Source of the DNA: Actinomycetospora endophytica | GTDB taxonomy: Bacteria > Actinomycetota > Actinomycetes > Mycobacteriales > Pseudonocardiaceae | DNA: 64,000 nucleotides | Assembly: GCF_021026375.1 (NCBI RefSeq) | Contig: NZ_JAJNDB010000001.1 | Span: 62,001-126,000, forward strand | Reading direction: 5' to 3' | Shown: positions 25,908 through 35,540 of the stretch, one piece after another | Layout of the letters: every line of letters starts with the position of its first letter | Position numbering within the stretch: position 1 is the first letter of the stretch | Translations under genes and position numbers: made by a program | The notes under the pieces: generated by a model | The model's input: only the letters and a program-made list of their open reading frames with translations | What the model was told of the DNA's origin: nothing | Database searches by the model: none

Positions 25908-28384
25908 TCACCCCGTCACCCCGGCGGCCCGCAGCGCCGCACGGATGCGGTCCGGGGTCATCGGCAGCTCGGTGATCCGCACCCCGAGAGGGGCCAGCGC
26001 GTCGTTGACCGCCACGTTGATCGCGGCCGGCGCCATCATGCGGCCCCCCTCCCCGCCGCCCTTGATGCCGTGCGGTGTCCACGGCGACGGCGATTCGTGG
26101 TGCCCCATGGTGAGTTCGGGGACCTCGACGGAGGTGGGGATCAGGTAGTCCAGGTAGCTGGCGGTCAGCAGCTGCCCCGAGTCGTCGTAGACGAACTCCT
26201 CGTGCAGGGCCGTGCCGATCCCCTGGGCCGTGCCGCCCTGGATGTGGCCTGCCAGCGAGCGGGGGTTGACCAGGGTGCCGCAGTCGTGGATCGCGGCGTA
26301 GGACAGGAACGTGACGCCGCCGGTCTCGATGTCCACCTCGACGACGGGGACGTGACAGGCGTGCCCCATGAACGGGTAGAAGACACCGAGATCCTTGCGG
26401 TCGGGGGACGGCATGGTGGTGTACGGGTGGTCGAAGACCTTGCTCTCCTCGAGCCCGGACTCGACGTCGTCGTCGAAGGAGTGCTTGAACAGGTGCAGCA
26501 TCACCGCGATCTCGGCGAGGGTCTTGCGCTGCTCGGGAACGCCGCGGACCTCGAAGCCGCCGTCGCGCCACTCCAGGTCGTCGACGTCGGCCTCGAGCAG
26601 GTGCGCCGCCGCCCGGACCGCCTTCTCCTTGATCTTGCCGCTGGCGCCCTCGACGGCGCCGGCGAGCATGACGGTGGTGCGTGACCCGCCCGGACCGGTG
26701 GCGGGGAGCCCGGTGCGCGTGCCCTGGTAGACGACGGAGACGTCGTGCGGATCGCAGTCGAACTCCTCGGCGACGAGCTGCGCGACCATCGTCTCCGGCG
26801 AGTTGCCCCAGAACGCGCACGAGTAGAGCGTCGCGGTGATGTTGCCGGTCGCGTCCACCTTGAGCGTCACGCTCTCCGGCATGGAGGTGACCGGCGCCCC
26901 CGGTTCGTCGAAGAAGAACCAGAACTCGGTGGCCGAGAACACCGAACGCTCCTGGGCGCTGATCAGCCCGATGCCGAGGTAGCGCCCCTCCGCGCGCGCG
27001 GTCGCCTGCTCCTTGCGCCAGCGGTCGTACTCACCGATCTGCATGGCCTTGTCGAGGACGGCCTCGTAGTCGCCGGAGTCGTAGACGTTGCCCGAGGGGA
27101 TGAAGTACGGGAACGAGCGGATGAAGTTGCGTCGTCGGATCTCGGCGCCGTCGATGCCCAGCTCCTGAGCCGCCTTGTCGACGATCTGCTCGAGCGCCCA
27201 GTTGTTCACCTCGGAGCCGAAGCCCCGGTAGGCGCCCTGCTGGTTCTTGTTGGTCAGCACCGCCCGGACCCGGTATCGGACGCTGCCGATCCGGTACGGC
27301 CCGACGACCTGCGCCAGCGCGTTGCCGTGGTGCCCGACGCCGAACTGGATGTAGGCGCCGTAGTCGTCGACGGTGTCGATGTCCAGGCTGGTGAAGAGGC
27401 CGTCGCGGGTGACCCCGAGCCGGACCTCGTAGTGTCGGTCGGACCCGTGGTGGTCGCAGTTCGACATGTTGTCGACGCGGTCCTCGAGGTACATCACCGG
27501 CCGGCCGGCCTCGCGCGAGCACATCGCGGCGAGGATCGCGGGCTTGGTCGCGAACAGCTTCGTCCCGAAGCTGCCGCCGGCCGGGACCGGCACCATGTCG
27601 AGCTTGTTGGCGGGCAGCTTCAGGGTGCCCGCCACCATGAACAGGTAGCTGGTGAAACTCACCGAGTTCGTGTGGATGCGCATCGAGTTCGACGAGACGT
27701 CGTAGTCCGCGACCGCGCCCACGGTCTCCAGCGGCTGCCCGCCCGAGCGTCGCCAGCGCATCCGCTCGGTGACCACGACGTCGGCCGCGGCCATGTCGGT
27801 GTCGACGTCGCCGAAGTCGAAGGTGCGCTCGAAGGCACAGTTGCCGCCGAGGGCGTCGTGCAGCACGGGCGCGCCGTCGTCGAGGGCGGCGAGCGCGTCG
27901 ACGACCGGAGTCAGCGGCTCGTACTCCACCTCGATGAGGTCGAGGGCGTCCTCGGCGAGGTAGCGGTCGTCGGCGACCGCGATCGCGACGCCCTCACCGG
28001 CGTAGCGGACCTTGTCCACGGCGAGAGCCCGCCACACGTGCGCCTGGGGTTCGGCCCGAAGTCCGGGAGCGGGTCGAGCAGCTCCGCCGCGCGGGCCCCG
28101 GTGATGACGGCGTGCACCCCGGGTGCGCGCTCGGCCGTGGCGGTGTCGATGGCGGCGATGCGGGCGTGCGCCATCGGGCTGCGCAGCACGGCGGCGTGCA
28201 GCATCCCGGGGAGCACCATGTCGCCGATGTAGCCGCCGCGCCCGCGCAGGAACTTGGGGTCCTCGAGGCGCCGGATGGATTTCCCGACCCACGTGCGCTT
28301 GTCCTTGTGGTGCCGTGCCGGTGGGACGGGCCGTCCCTGGACGGTCCCGTTCTCCTGCCCGGGCCGGGGTGCGGTCGTGGTCAC
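25908..28384 (-). pseudogene. Xanthine dehydrogenase/CoxL-family molybdopterin subunit, one-base frameshift
   Basis: From the GTG at 28384 the frame encodes WVGKSIRRLEDPKFLRGRGG, YIGDMVLPGMLHAAVLRSP and so on to LLDPLPDFGPNP. It then shifts at about 28052; the next frame continues AHVWRALAVDKVRYAGEGVA to the end. A C missing from AACCCC restores about 825 residues, within the usual range. Molybdopterin motifs are intact: GGSFGTKLF, GAYRGFGSEVNN and the catalytic-Glu segment GIKGGGEGGRMM. It would hydroxylate a (hetero)aromatic substrate using water. Its start overlaps the FeS subunit stop by 4 bases. With the mutation the enzyme is lost unless this is a sequencing error. Confidence 0.88.
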
Positions 28385-28902
28385 GAGGTCACCTCCGCCG
28401 GGCGGGCCTGCTCGGCGAGCGGCGCGGAGTCGGCGCGCATCCGCCGGCCCGCCGCGCATACGGCCTCGGTGATGAACTTGTAGCCCGTGCAGCGGCAGAG
28501 GTTGCCCGCGAGCTCCTCCCGGACCTGCGCCGGGTCGGCGTCGGGATCGCGTTCGAGGATCTCGACCGAGCGCATCAGCATCCCCGGGGTGCAGTACCCG
28601 CACTGCAGGCCCTGCTTGTCCCAGAACTCCTCCTGCAGCGGATGCAGCGTCGGGCCGTCGGCGAGCCCCTCGACGGTGCGGATCTCGGAACCGTCGACCT
28701 GGACCGCGAAGGTCGTGCAGGACCGGATGCTGGCGCCGTCGCGCAGGACGGTGCAGGCGCCGCAGACCCCGTGGTCGCAGCCGGTGTGGGTGCCGGGCAG
28801 GCCGAGGTCCTGCCGCAGCAGGTCCACCAGCAGCCGCCGGGCCTCGACCGACACCGTCCGGGTCCGACCGTTGACCGTGAGGGTGACGTCGTGTCTGGTC
28901 AT
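28381..28902 (-). CDS. (2Fe-2S)-binding subunit of the molybdenum hydroxylase
   Basis: 173 residues. The plant-ferredoxin-type cluster motif is GCDHGVCGACTVL with a following Cys in SIRSCTTF. The second all-helical cluster domain has QCGYCTPGM and NLCRCTGYKFI. This is the CoxS/small-subunit layout carrying electrons from the molybdenum centre to FAD. TLTVNGRTRTVSVEARRLLV is the standard beginning. Start at the ATG 28902 just past the FAD subunit stop (5-bp gap). Confidence 0.95.
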   Translation of the reverse strand: MTRHDVTLTVNGRTRTVSVEARRLLVDLLRQDLGLPGTHTGCDHGVCGACTVLRDGASIRSCTTFAVQVDGSEIRTVEGLADGPTLHPLQEEFWDKQGLQCGYCTPGMLMRSVEILERDPDADPAQVREELAGNLCRCTGYKFITEAVCAAGRRMRADSAPLAEQARPAEVTS

Positions 28903-28907
28903 GGCGA

Positions 28908-29804
28908 TCAGCTCCTCGTGCCGTCGTGGGGCGCAACCTCGACGCCGGCGCGACCGAGGGCCACCTCGATCGCCCGGCGCAGGTAGGCGCGCGCGATGTC
29001 GATGCGGGTCTCGGTGCTCCCGTGCACGTCGCCCGCCGGGGAGAGCACGGCGACGGTGGCCTCGACCGCGGAGCGGATGGAGTCCTGGTCGGGCACGCTC
29101 CCGATGAGTGACTGCTCGGTCGCGCTCGCGCGGACCGGTGTCGGGCCGACCCCGCTGAGCGCGATGCCGGCGCGCCGGACGGTGCCCGCGGCGTCGACGT
29201 CGAGCAGGCAGGCCACGCCGGCGATCGCGAAGCTGCCGTGGGTCCGCATGAACTCGACGAAGGCGTGCGAGCCCGGCCACCGGACGAACCTGACCTCGCT
29301 CAGCACCTCCCCGGGCCGCAGCGCCGTCTCGAACGGGCCGACGAAGAACTCCGCGGCAGGCACCCGGCGGACTCCCGCCGGACCGACCAGGGTCATCTCG
29401 GCGTCGGCGGCCAGGGCGACGGCGGGCAGTTCGGCACTCGGGTCGGCGTGCGCGAGGCTGCCGCCGATCGTGCCGCTGTTGCGCACCGGCCGGTGCGCGA
29501 CGAAGCGGAGCGCCTCGGCGAGCAGCGGCGCGGCCGCCGCGACCTGCGGGGCGTCCTCCGCCACCGACTGGCGCACCATCGCCCCGATGCTCAGGGTGTC
29601 GCCGTCCAGCCGGATGTCGGCGAGCCCCTCGACGTGCTGCAGGTCCACCAGGTAGCCGGGCTGGGCCAGCCGGAAGTTCATCAGCGGTACGAGGCTCTGC
29701 CCGCCCGCGAGGACACGGGGCTCGAGATCGTCGTGCTCGGCGAGCAGCGCGGTCACCTCGGTCAGGCTGCTCGGAGCCGCGTATCCGAAGGCAGGGGGTT
29801 TCAT
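28908..29804 (-). CDS. FAD-binding subunit of the molybdenum hydroxylase (CoxM type)
   Basis: 298 residues from the ATG at 29804 with GGGAGG upstream. FAD-binding motifs are VLAGGQSLVPLMNFRLAQPG (AGGxSL) and NSGTIGGSLAHADPSAELPA (TIGG). The C-terminal CO-dehydrogenase flavoprotein domain ends in DIARAYLRRAIEVALGRAG. It passes electrons from the FeS clusters to the final acceptor. It is the first gene of the operon running to about 22460 and is divergent from the LacI-PucR regulator. Confidence 0.93.
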   Translation of the reverse strand: MKPPAFGYAAPSSLTEVTALLAEHDDLEPRVLAGGQSLVPLMNFRLAQPGYLVDLQHVEGLADIRLDGDTLSIGAMVRQSVAEDAPQVAAAAPLLAEALRFVAHRPVRNSGTIGGSLAHADPSAELPAVALAADAEMTLVGPAGVRRVPAAEFFVGPFETALRPGEVLSEVRFVRWPGSHAFVEFMRTHGSFAIAGVACLLDVDAAGTVRRAGIALSGVGPTPVRASATEQSLIGSVPDQDSIRSAVEATVAVLSPAGDVHGSTETRIDIARAYLRRAIEVALGRAGVEVAPHDGTRS

Positions 29805-30192
29805 CGCGGGGCCTCCCGTCCGAGTGCTGGACTCAGCCTGATTCATCGACGGTGACCTGGGCCATGGCAAGCTCACCAAGGTTCGTCGGCCCGCATTGGC
29901 TGTCATCTCGGGGTCGGCGACGGTCGGTCTGGCGGTCAGGCGGTCGCCTCGTGCCCCGGGGCGGATCCCGGCGCCCGATCGGCGGCGGTGGAGCCAGGCG
30001 GCCCGCGCGCTCGGGTCCATGTGCTCCCCGAACCGATCCGCTCCGTTCCCGCATCCGCATCTGCGTCGGAGCGGAGCCCATCGACCCGCAGACGCCACTG
30101 CCGAGGAGTCGACGCCCGAGTGGTCATCCGAGTGCATACGTATACGACTCGCGCGGCAGGCTGTATCGTGATTCACCCGCCTCAGGAGGCCC
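29805..30192. promoter_or_regulatory. Divergent control region with a CpG-centred palindrome
   Basis: This 388-bp gap separates the catabolic operon from its presumed regulator. GCATACGTATACG (30134-30146) contains ATACGTAT, an 8-bp palindrome with a central CG at 30139-30140, the usual centre of LacI-family operators, overlapping a second palindrome CGTATACG. The site is 47 bp before the regulator start. CAGGAGG (30183-30189) is the regulator's ribosome-binding site. Confidence 0.45.
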
Positions 30193-33051
30193 GTGTTGCC
30201 CACCAGTCACGACGTGGCCCGGCTGGCCGGGGTGTCGCAGGCGACCGTGTCGCGCGCGCTGCGCGAGCACCACGGCGTCGCCAGGGCGACCCGGGATCGG
30301 GTCCGGGAGGCGGCACGCAGCCTCGGGTACGTCCCGAGCAGCACGGCGCGGGCCCTGTCGACCCGGCGCACCGGGCGGATCGCGGTCGTCTGCTCCGGAC
30401 TGGACGATCCGTTCCACGCCGCGCTCGTCGCCCCTCTGCACGACGCCCTGTCCGACCGCGGCCTGCAGACGGTGCTCGTGACCGACACCGACGAGCACCC
30501 CGTCACGATCGACGACCTGCTCGACGGTGCGTGCGACGGCGTGGTGCTCACGACCTGCTCGACCACGAGCCCGTTACCGGCGGCACTGGCCGCGCGCGCC
30601 GTGCCGTGCGTCATCGCGGACCGGGCCGTCGAGGACGAGGGCACCGACTCGTGTGTCGTCGACGACCGAGCCGGGGCCGCCTCCGTCGCGGACCTGCTGG
30701 TCGAGCTGGGCCATCGTCGCATCGGGGTCATCGCGGGGCCGGACACGATCAGCACGGGTCGTGACCGGCTGACCGGCTTCCTCGACCAGCTCGGACGCCA
30801 CGGGATCACCGTCGCCACCCGCGGGATTCACACCGGCCCCTTCACTGCGGAGACCGGCCGGCGCGGCCTGGTCGCCCTGCTCGCGGCCGGGCCCTCGATG
30901 CCGACGGCGGTGTTCTGCGGCAACGACGTCATCGCGCTCGGGGCCCTCGAGGCGGCGGCGCAGTACGGCGTGGCCGTCCCGGGCGATCTCGTCGTCATCG
31001 GCTTCGGCGGCCTGCCGATCGCCCGCTGGGAGCGGGTCGGCCTCACCACCATGGACGTCGATCTCGCGGCGATGGCCCGCGAGGTCACCGAGATGCTCGT
31101 GGAGCGGCTCGACGGCGTCACCGTCCCTGCTCGGACGGTGAAGGTGCCGGCCCGCCTCGCCGCTCGTCGCACCCACGAGTCGGCGCGCCCGCAGCGAGCC
31201 GACTGCGACGAGGACCGGGCCGCGCCGCCCGAACCCGAGCAGGGACTGCGCCGATGGATGACCGCCACGAGCGAGCTCGCCCGCGCCGTCAACTCGGCCA
31301 CCCCGACGACGACGGTGCTCGCCCTGATCGCCCGGCGGGCCTGTGATCTGATCGGCTTCGACTTCTGCGCGGTCATGCTCGCCAACGCCGGGGAGGAGTG
31401 CCTCTCGGTGGCGGGCTTCCACGGGCTGGACGCCAACTACGTCGGGCTCGTCAGCGACGAGCAGGCCCTGCAGATCCGGCCGGAGAGCAGCGATCAGGAC
31501 TCGCCGGCGGCCCGCGCGTTCCGCGAGCGCCGCACGGTGGCGGTGACCGACACGAGGTCGGCCGCGGTCTACGGACGGCTCCGCGATCTGGCTCCGGCGC
31601 AGGGGTACCGCAGCCTCGTCGCGGCGCCCCTGCGCGACGCGAGCGGATCGGTCAGTGGGCTGATCGTGGGCTACCTGCAGGAACCCCACGTCTTCAGCGC
31701 CGAGGAGCTCGACCTGACCGAGCTGCTCGGTGAGCAGATCATGGTCGTCCTGGAGACCGACCGTCTCCGACGCGCCCAGGAGCGGACCATCGCCGAGCTC
31801 TCGGCCGTGAACACGCAGATGAGCGAGGCCCGCCGCCAGCTCGACTGGGCGGAGGAGCAGCACGAGCGGCTGATGCAGCTCGTGCTCGACGGCGCGGGCC
31901 TGGAGGGCCTGACCGACGCGCTGGCCGAGATCCTCGACGCGGCCATCACCGTGCAGAACGCCGACGGCGACGTCCTCGCCCAGTCGGGCGGACGTGCCCC
32001 CATCGCGCCGTCCGCCGGCGCCGAGCCGGACGCGACCGGCGACGCGGCCTGGACGGTGCCGGTGCTCGTCACCGGGGAGACGGTCGGACGACTCTGGATC
32101 AGCCGCATGTCGTCGCGGCCCGACCCGCTCCAGCGGCGGGCCATCGAGCGCTTCGCGCTCGTCGTCGGGGTCGAGATCTTCCGCCGGCGCCACCTCGAGG
32201 AGGTCCGCCAACGGTTCACCCGCGACGTGCTCAGCGAACTGCTCCGCCCGAGCGGACCGGTGCACGTGCAGAGCGTGCTCGAGCACGCGGCATCGCTGGG
32301 GGTCGAGCTCGACGAGCCGCATCTCCTCGTCCTGATCTGCCGGCCCCGGAGCGGACCGGCTCCGGGTCTGCTCCAGGACTGCCGCAAGGCCCTCGCAACC
32401 GTCGAGCGGTGTCTGGTCGGACAGTACGACGGTGACGTGGTCGCCGTGCTGCCCGCCGAGCTCGACGTCGGACGGACCCTCGAGCCCCTGCTCACCAGAC
32501 TCGGGCGGACCGCGCCACCGCACGCGCCGGTGGTCGTCCTCGCGCCCGAGGCCGAGAGCCCGACCGACTACGCCGGGGCGTACCGGATCGCCCGGGGCGT
32601 CGCTCGCCTGCGCCTGGCCACGAACTCGGTCGTCCCCTTCGTCGACGCCCGCCGTCTGGGCGTGGCGGCGCTGCTCCTCGGCGAGGACCTCCCGTCCCCC
32701 CGGCTCGCGCAGTTCGCAGAGGGTCTCCTCGCCCCACTCGAGCGCGCCGGGGCCGTCCGGCAGGGCGAACTGGTCGCGACCCTGCGCGCCTGGCTCGAGC
32801 ACGGGTGCTCGGCCGCGACGACAGCCGACGCCCTCACGGTGCATCCCAACACCGTCACCTACCGGCTCAACCGGCTCGAGAAGCTCCTCGGGCTGGACCT
32901 GCGCAGCTTCGAGAACCGGCTCAACCTGCAGCTGGCCCTCACCGTGGTCGACGTCTCCGGGCAGGTGGACGCAGGTCGCACCTCAGCCCACCCGGGGGTC
33001 GGCGTCGGTGAGCAGCGTGGGTACCCCCCGAGGGTCGTCGACGAGCGATAG
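30193..33051 (+). CDS. Composite regulator: LacI HTH + sugar-binding-like domain + GAF + PucR/CdaR C-terminus
   Basis: 952 residues from GTG 30193. Residues 4-52 are a LacI HTH (SHDVARLAGVSQATVSRALR, then RVREAARSLGYVPSSTARAL). About 60-325 form a periplasmic-binding-like sensor (GRIAVVCSGLDDPFHAALVA, HRRIGVIAGP, TAVFCGNDVIALGALEAA). About 355-520 form a GAF domain (LIARRACDLIGFDFCAVMLA, GYRSLVAAPL), followed by a coiled coil. About 680-830 is a CdaR/GGDEF-like region. 860-920 is a PucR HTH (STAATTADAL-like, VHPNTVTYRLNRLEKLLGLD). Both halves look complete, so one protein has two DNA-binding and at least two ligand-binding domains. It probably controls the divergent hydroxylase operon. Confidence 0.92.
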   Translation: MLPTSHDVARLAGVSQATVSRALREHHGVARATRDRVREAARSLGYVPSSTARALSTRRTGRIAVVCSGLDDPFHAALVAPLHDALSDRGLQTVLVTDTDEHPVTIDDLLDGACDGVVLTTCSTTSPLPAALAARAVPCVIADRAVEDEGTDSCVVDDRAGAASVADLLVELGHRRIGVIAGPDTISTGRDRLTGFLDQLGRHGITVATRGIHTGPFTAETGRRGLVALLAAGPSMPTAVFCGNDVIALGALEAAAQYGVAVPGDLVVIGFGGLPIARWERVGLTTMDVDLAAMAREVTEMLVERLDGVTVPARTVKVPARLAARRTHESARPQRADCDEDRAAPPEPEQGLRRWMTATSELARAVNSATPTTTVLALIARRACDLIGFDFCAVMLANAGEECLSVAGFHGLDANYVGLVSDEQALQIRPESSDQDSPAARAFRERRTVAVTDTRSAAVYGRLRDLAPAQGYRSLVAAPLRDASGSVSGLIVGYLQEPHVFSAEELDLTELLGEQIMVVLETDRLRRAQERTIAELSAVNTQMSEARRQLDWAEEQHERLMQLVLDGAGLEGLTDALAEILDAAITVQNADGDVLAQSGGRAPIAPSAGAEPDATGDAAWTVPVLVTGETVGRLWISRMSSRPDPLQRRAIERFALVVGVEIFRRRHLEEVRQRFTRDVLSELLRPSGPVHVQSVLEHAASLGVELDEPHLLVLICRPRSGPAPGLLQDCRKALATVERCLVGQYDGDVVAVLPAELDVGRTLEPLLTRLGRTAPPHAPVVVLAPEAESPTDYAGAYRIARGVARLRLATNSVVPFVDARRLGVAALLLGEDLPSPRLAQFAEGLLAPLERAGAVRQGELVATLRAWLEHGCSAATTADALTVHPNTVTYRLNRLEKLLGLDLRSFENRLNLQLALTVVDVSGQVDAGRTSAHPGVGVGEQRGYPPRVVDER

Positions 33052-33370
33052 ACGACCTCGGCGGCGCGCTCCTGCTCCACGGGCGGCACCCAGACGGCCT
33101 GCGAGAGGCAGGCAACCCGTCGTTCCTCGTCGCGCGAGACCACGTGTGCTCGACCCGGGAACTGCGCTGTGCAGGGATCATGCACAGCTGGCCCCCCAAG
33201 GGTCTGGGGTCGTGGCCCGGCAGGGCCAGGGGAGTTTCCCGAGGCGCGAGGCTTCGCTACCGGTCAAGCCGGTGTCGCCTCGCGGCGGCGGGGGTCGGGC
33301 GCGGTCGTCTGGGACCGATCGAGCAGGTCGCTGGAGTGAACGTCGACGGCGGCGGCTGCGAAGCCCCGGC
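33052..33370. other. Intergenic region, no gene recognised
   Basis: A minus-strand frame (about 33000-33185, with VVSRDEERRVACLSQAVWVP) has protein-like composition, but I cannot name a family and it overlaps the regulator's 3' end. Confidence 0.35.
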
Positions 33371-34105
33371 ATGAGTGGACACGCACCCCCCGAGCCGAGT
33401 ACCGACCGGCGGACCGGCCGTACCCGGCTCCTGCTCGGTGCCGGGATCACATTGGCGGTCCTGGCAGTGCTCGCAGTGATCACGGTGGTGCAGACGGGGA
33501 CGTCGGGCTCCTCCGGCGGCACCGCGGCCGGCCAGGACCCCACCAGCCGGGCCCGGCTTGACGTCGCGCGCCGCCAGCCCGGTGACCCGCTGGCGCTCGG
33601 TCGTCCGGACGCGCCCGTGGTGGTCGCCGAGTGGGGCGACTTCCAGTGCCCGTTCTGTCGGCTCTACACCACCACCACCCAACCAGCGCTGCTGCGCGAG
33701 TACGTCGAGTCCGGCCGCGTCCGCATCGAGTGGCACGACTTCGCCTATCTGGGTCCCGAGTCGGTGCTCGCCGCCCGCGCCGCCCGCGCCGCGGCGCGCC
33801 AGAACCGGTTCTGGGACTTCCACGCCGCCCTCTACCGCGACCAGCCCCCGGAGAACCGCGGCGAAGTCACCACCGCGTCGCTGACCGCGCAGGCCGCGCA
33901 GCTGGGCCTCGACGTTCCGCGGTTCCAGCGCGATCTCGCCGACCCCGCGATCGCGCAGGCGGTGACGGCCGATCAGAACCTCGGGTCGAGCCTCGGGGTC
34001 GGCGGGGTGCCGAGCTTCGTCATCGGCAACCAGCTGATCTTCGGAGCGCAACCGCTGGCCACGTTCCAGCGGGCCATCGACGCGGCGCTGGCCAGCCGGC
34101 GCTGA
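33371..34105 (+). CDS. DsbA-like thioredoxin-fold disulfide oxidoreductase, membrane-anchored
   Basis: 244 residues from the ATG at 33371. One N-terminal helix (LLLGAGITLAVLAVLAVITV) follows a basic tail, so the protein is anchored with the catalytic domain outside. EWGDFQCPFCRLYTTTTQPA carries the CPFC active site. FWDFHAALYRDQ and the cis-Pro loop GVGGVPSFVIGNQLIFG complete the DsbA/Thioredoxin_4 fold. It precedes the CcdA-like gene by one base, forming a thiol-redox pair that introduces or reduces disulfides in exported proteins. Confidence 0.92.
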   Translation: MSGHAPPEPSTDRRTGRTRLLLGAGITLAVLAVLAVITVVQTGTSGSSGGTAAGQDPTSRARLDVARRQPGDPLALGRPDAPVVVAEWGDFQCPFCRLYTTTTQPALLREYVESGRVRIEWHDFAYLGPESVLAARAARAAARQNRFWDFHAALYRDQPPENRGEVTTASLTAQAAQLGLDVPRFQRDLADPAIAQAVTADQNLGSSLGVGGVPSFVIGNQLIFGAQPLATFQRAIDAALASRR

Positions 34106-34106
34106 C

Positions 34107-34976
34107 ATGCTCGATCTCGGTTACGTCGCCGCGTTCGCCGGTGGGCTGCTATCGCTGCTCAGCCCCTGCAGCGCACTGCTGCTGCCGTCGTTCTTCGCCT
34201 ACGCCTTCACCGGCCGCACCGCGCTGGTCGCCCGCACCGCGCTGTTCACCCTCGGACTCGGGCTGGTGCTGGTCCCGCTCGGTGCCGGGTCCGGGGCGCT
34301 GGCCTCGGTGCTGACCGCGCACCGCGCCGTGGTGGTCAACGCCGCGGGCGTCCTGATCGTGGCGCTCGGGGTGGTGCAGATCCTCGGCGGCGGCTGGGCG
34401 TTCGGACCCGCGTCCCGGTTCCAGGCCCGAATGGCGCGCCGCGGGGGCTGGCTGGCGACCCTCGGGCTCGGCGCGGCCTACGGGCTGGCCGGATTCTGCT
34501 CGGGCCCCATTCTCGGCGCCGTGCTCACGGTGGCCGCCGCTACCGGGCAGGCGCTGCGGGGCGCCGCGCTGCTGGCGGTCTACGCCGCCGGCATGGCGGC
34601 CCCGCTGTTCCTGCTCGCCGTGGGCTGGCAGCGTTTCGATCTCGGGCACCGGGCCTGGCTACGCGGACGGGCCTACCGGCTGGGCCCGCTGACCCTGCAC
34701 AGCACCACCACGATCTCCGGGATGCTGTTCATCGCCATCGGGCTGCTGTTCATCGTCTTCGACGGCACCGCCGGGCTCACCGGCGCCGACCCCGCCACCA
34801 CCGCCGCCGCCGAGAACACCGTGGCCGCGATCGGCGAGCGCATTCCCGACCTCGCCGCGCTCGGCGCGGCCGCCGTGCTCACCCTCGCGATCGTGACCTG
34901 GAGGCTCACCCGCCACCGGCACCGCCACGGCGACACCTCGGCCGGCACAGGCCCCGAGAGGCGCGGGCAGCGCTGA
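34107..34976 (+). CDS. CcdA/DsbD-like thiol-disulfide transmembrane protein
   Basis: 289 residues with six or seven hydrophobic helices. The redox Cys residues are in LLSPCSALLLPSFFA and GLAGFCSGPILGAVL, the two equivalent positions of CcdA that shuttle electrons across the membrane. The gene starts one base after the stop of the DsbA-like protein, which is presumably its partner. The C-terminus is a His/Arg-rich cytoplasmic tail (RLTRHRHRHGD). Confidence 0.9.
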   Translation: MLDLGYVAAFAGGLLSLLSPCSALLLPSFFAYAFTGRTALVARTALFTLGLGLVLVPLGAGSGALASVLTAHRAVVVNAAGVLIVALGVVQILGGGWAFGPASRFQARMARRGGWLATLGLGAAYGLAGFCSGPILGAVLTVAAATGQALRGAALLAVYAAGMAAPLFLLAVGWQRFDLGHRAWLRGRAYRLGPLTLHSTTTISGMLFIAIGLLFIVFDGTAGLTGADPATTAAAENTVAAIGERIPDLAALGAAAVLTLAIVTWRLTRHRHRHGDTSAGTGPERRGQR

Positions 34977-34989
34977 AGCCTTCACCCGG

Positions 34990-35250
34990 CTGGGCGGGCT
35001 GGCGACCGCGGGCCTACCTCTGCGCCGAGATCGACCGCTTGACCCGATCGGCCTCGGGGAGCGTGACCCACCGGCCCGCGTTCGGCGCGAACTGCCCCGG
35101 ACCGGTGAGCAGTCTCCGCGTCGCGCCGGCACCGTCCCTGGCCGAAGTGACCGAACTCGGAGTGGCCCCGATCAGCTACGTCGGCCTCCTGCACCACGGC
35201 GAGACGGACCAGCTCAGCAACGTCCCGACGGCCGTCGCGGCCGAACACCA
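34990..35250 (+). pseudogene. Isocitrate lyase/PEP mutase-family C-terminal fragment
   Basis: One frame contains RVAPAPSLAEVTELGVAPIS, followed by YVGLLHHGETDQLSNVPTAVAA. This resembles the PSLAELxxLGVxRISYG segment and following helix near the end of phosphoenolpyruvate mutase-like proteins. There is no start and no catalytic barrel upstream. Similarity before 35090 is weak. Recognition is by eye only. Confidence 0.35.
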
Positions 35251-35540
35251 GCCCACCGACCAGCCGAGGCACCGGTTCACCTCGGCGCCGCAGTCAGAAT
35301 GGGGCATCGAGGACGAAGGCCTGGCTCGGGTCTTGCAGGGTCTGCGTCTTCGGCACGGCTGGGTTGGCTGCCGCACCTCGAAGGTCTGCTCGAGATGTAG
35401 GCGTGTCGCGCCCCCGACACGCGTGACGTCCGCTGTCCTGTGACACCGACGGGTTCCACGGCGATAGACCCGACGGCGCCGTGCCCGTCACCGGTGGCGT
35501 CGAGCTGAGATGGACTCTTGATGGCACCGTGAGGAGTGGC

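Noticed and set aside
30574-32844. Long (756-codon) minus-strand frame inside the LacI-PucR regulator gene
   Set aside because: It is antisense to a gene with clear domains, rich in Glu/Gly/Arg repeats and without any domain: a GC-bias shadow.
33000-33185. Minus-strand frame with protein-like composition after the regulator gene
   Set aside because: No recognisable family, no SD, and it overlaps the regulator's end.
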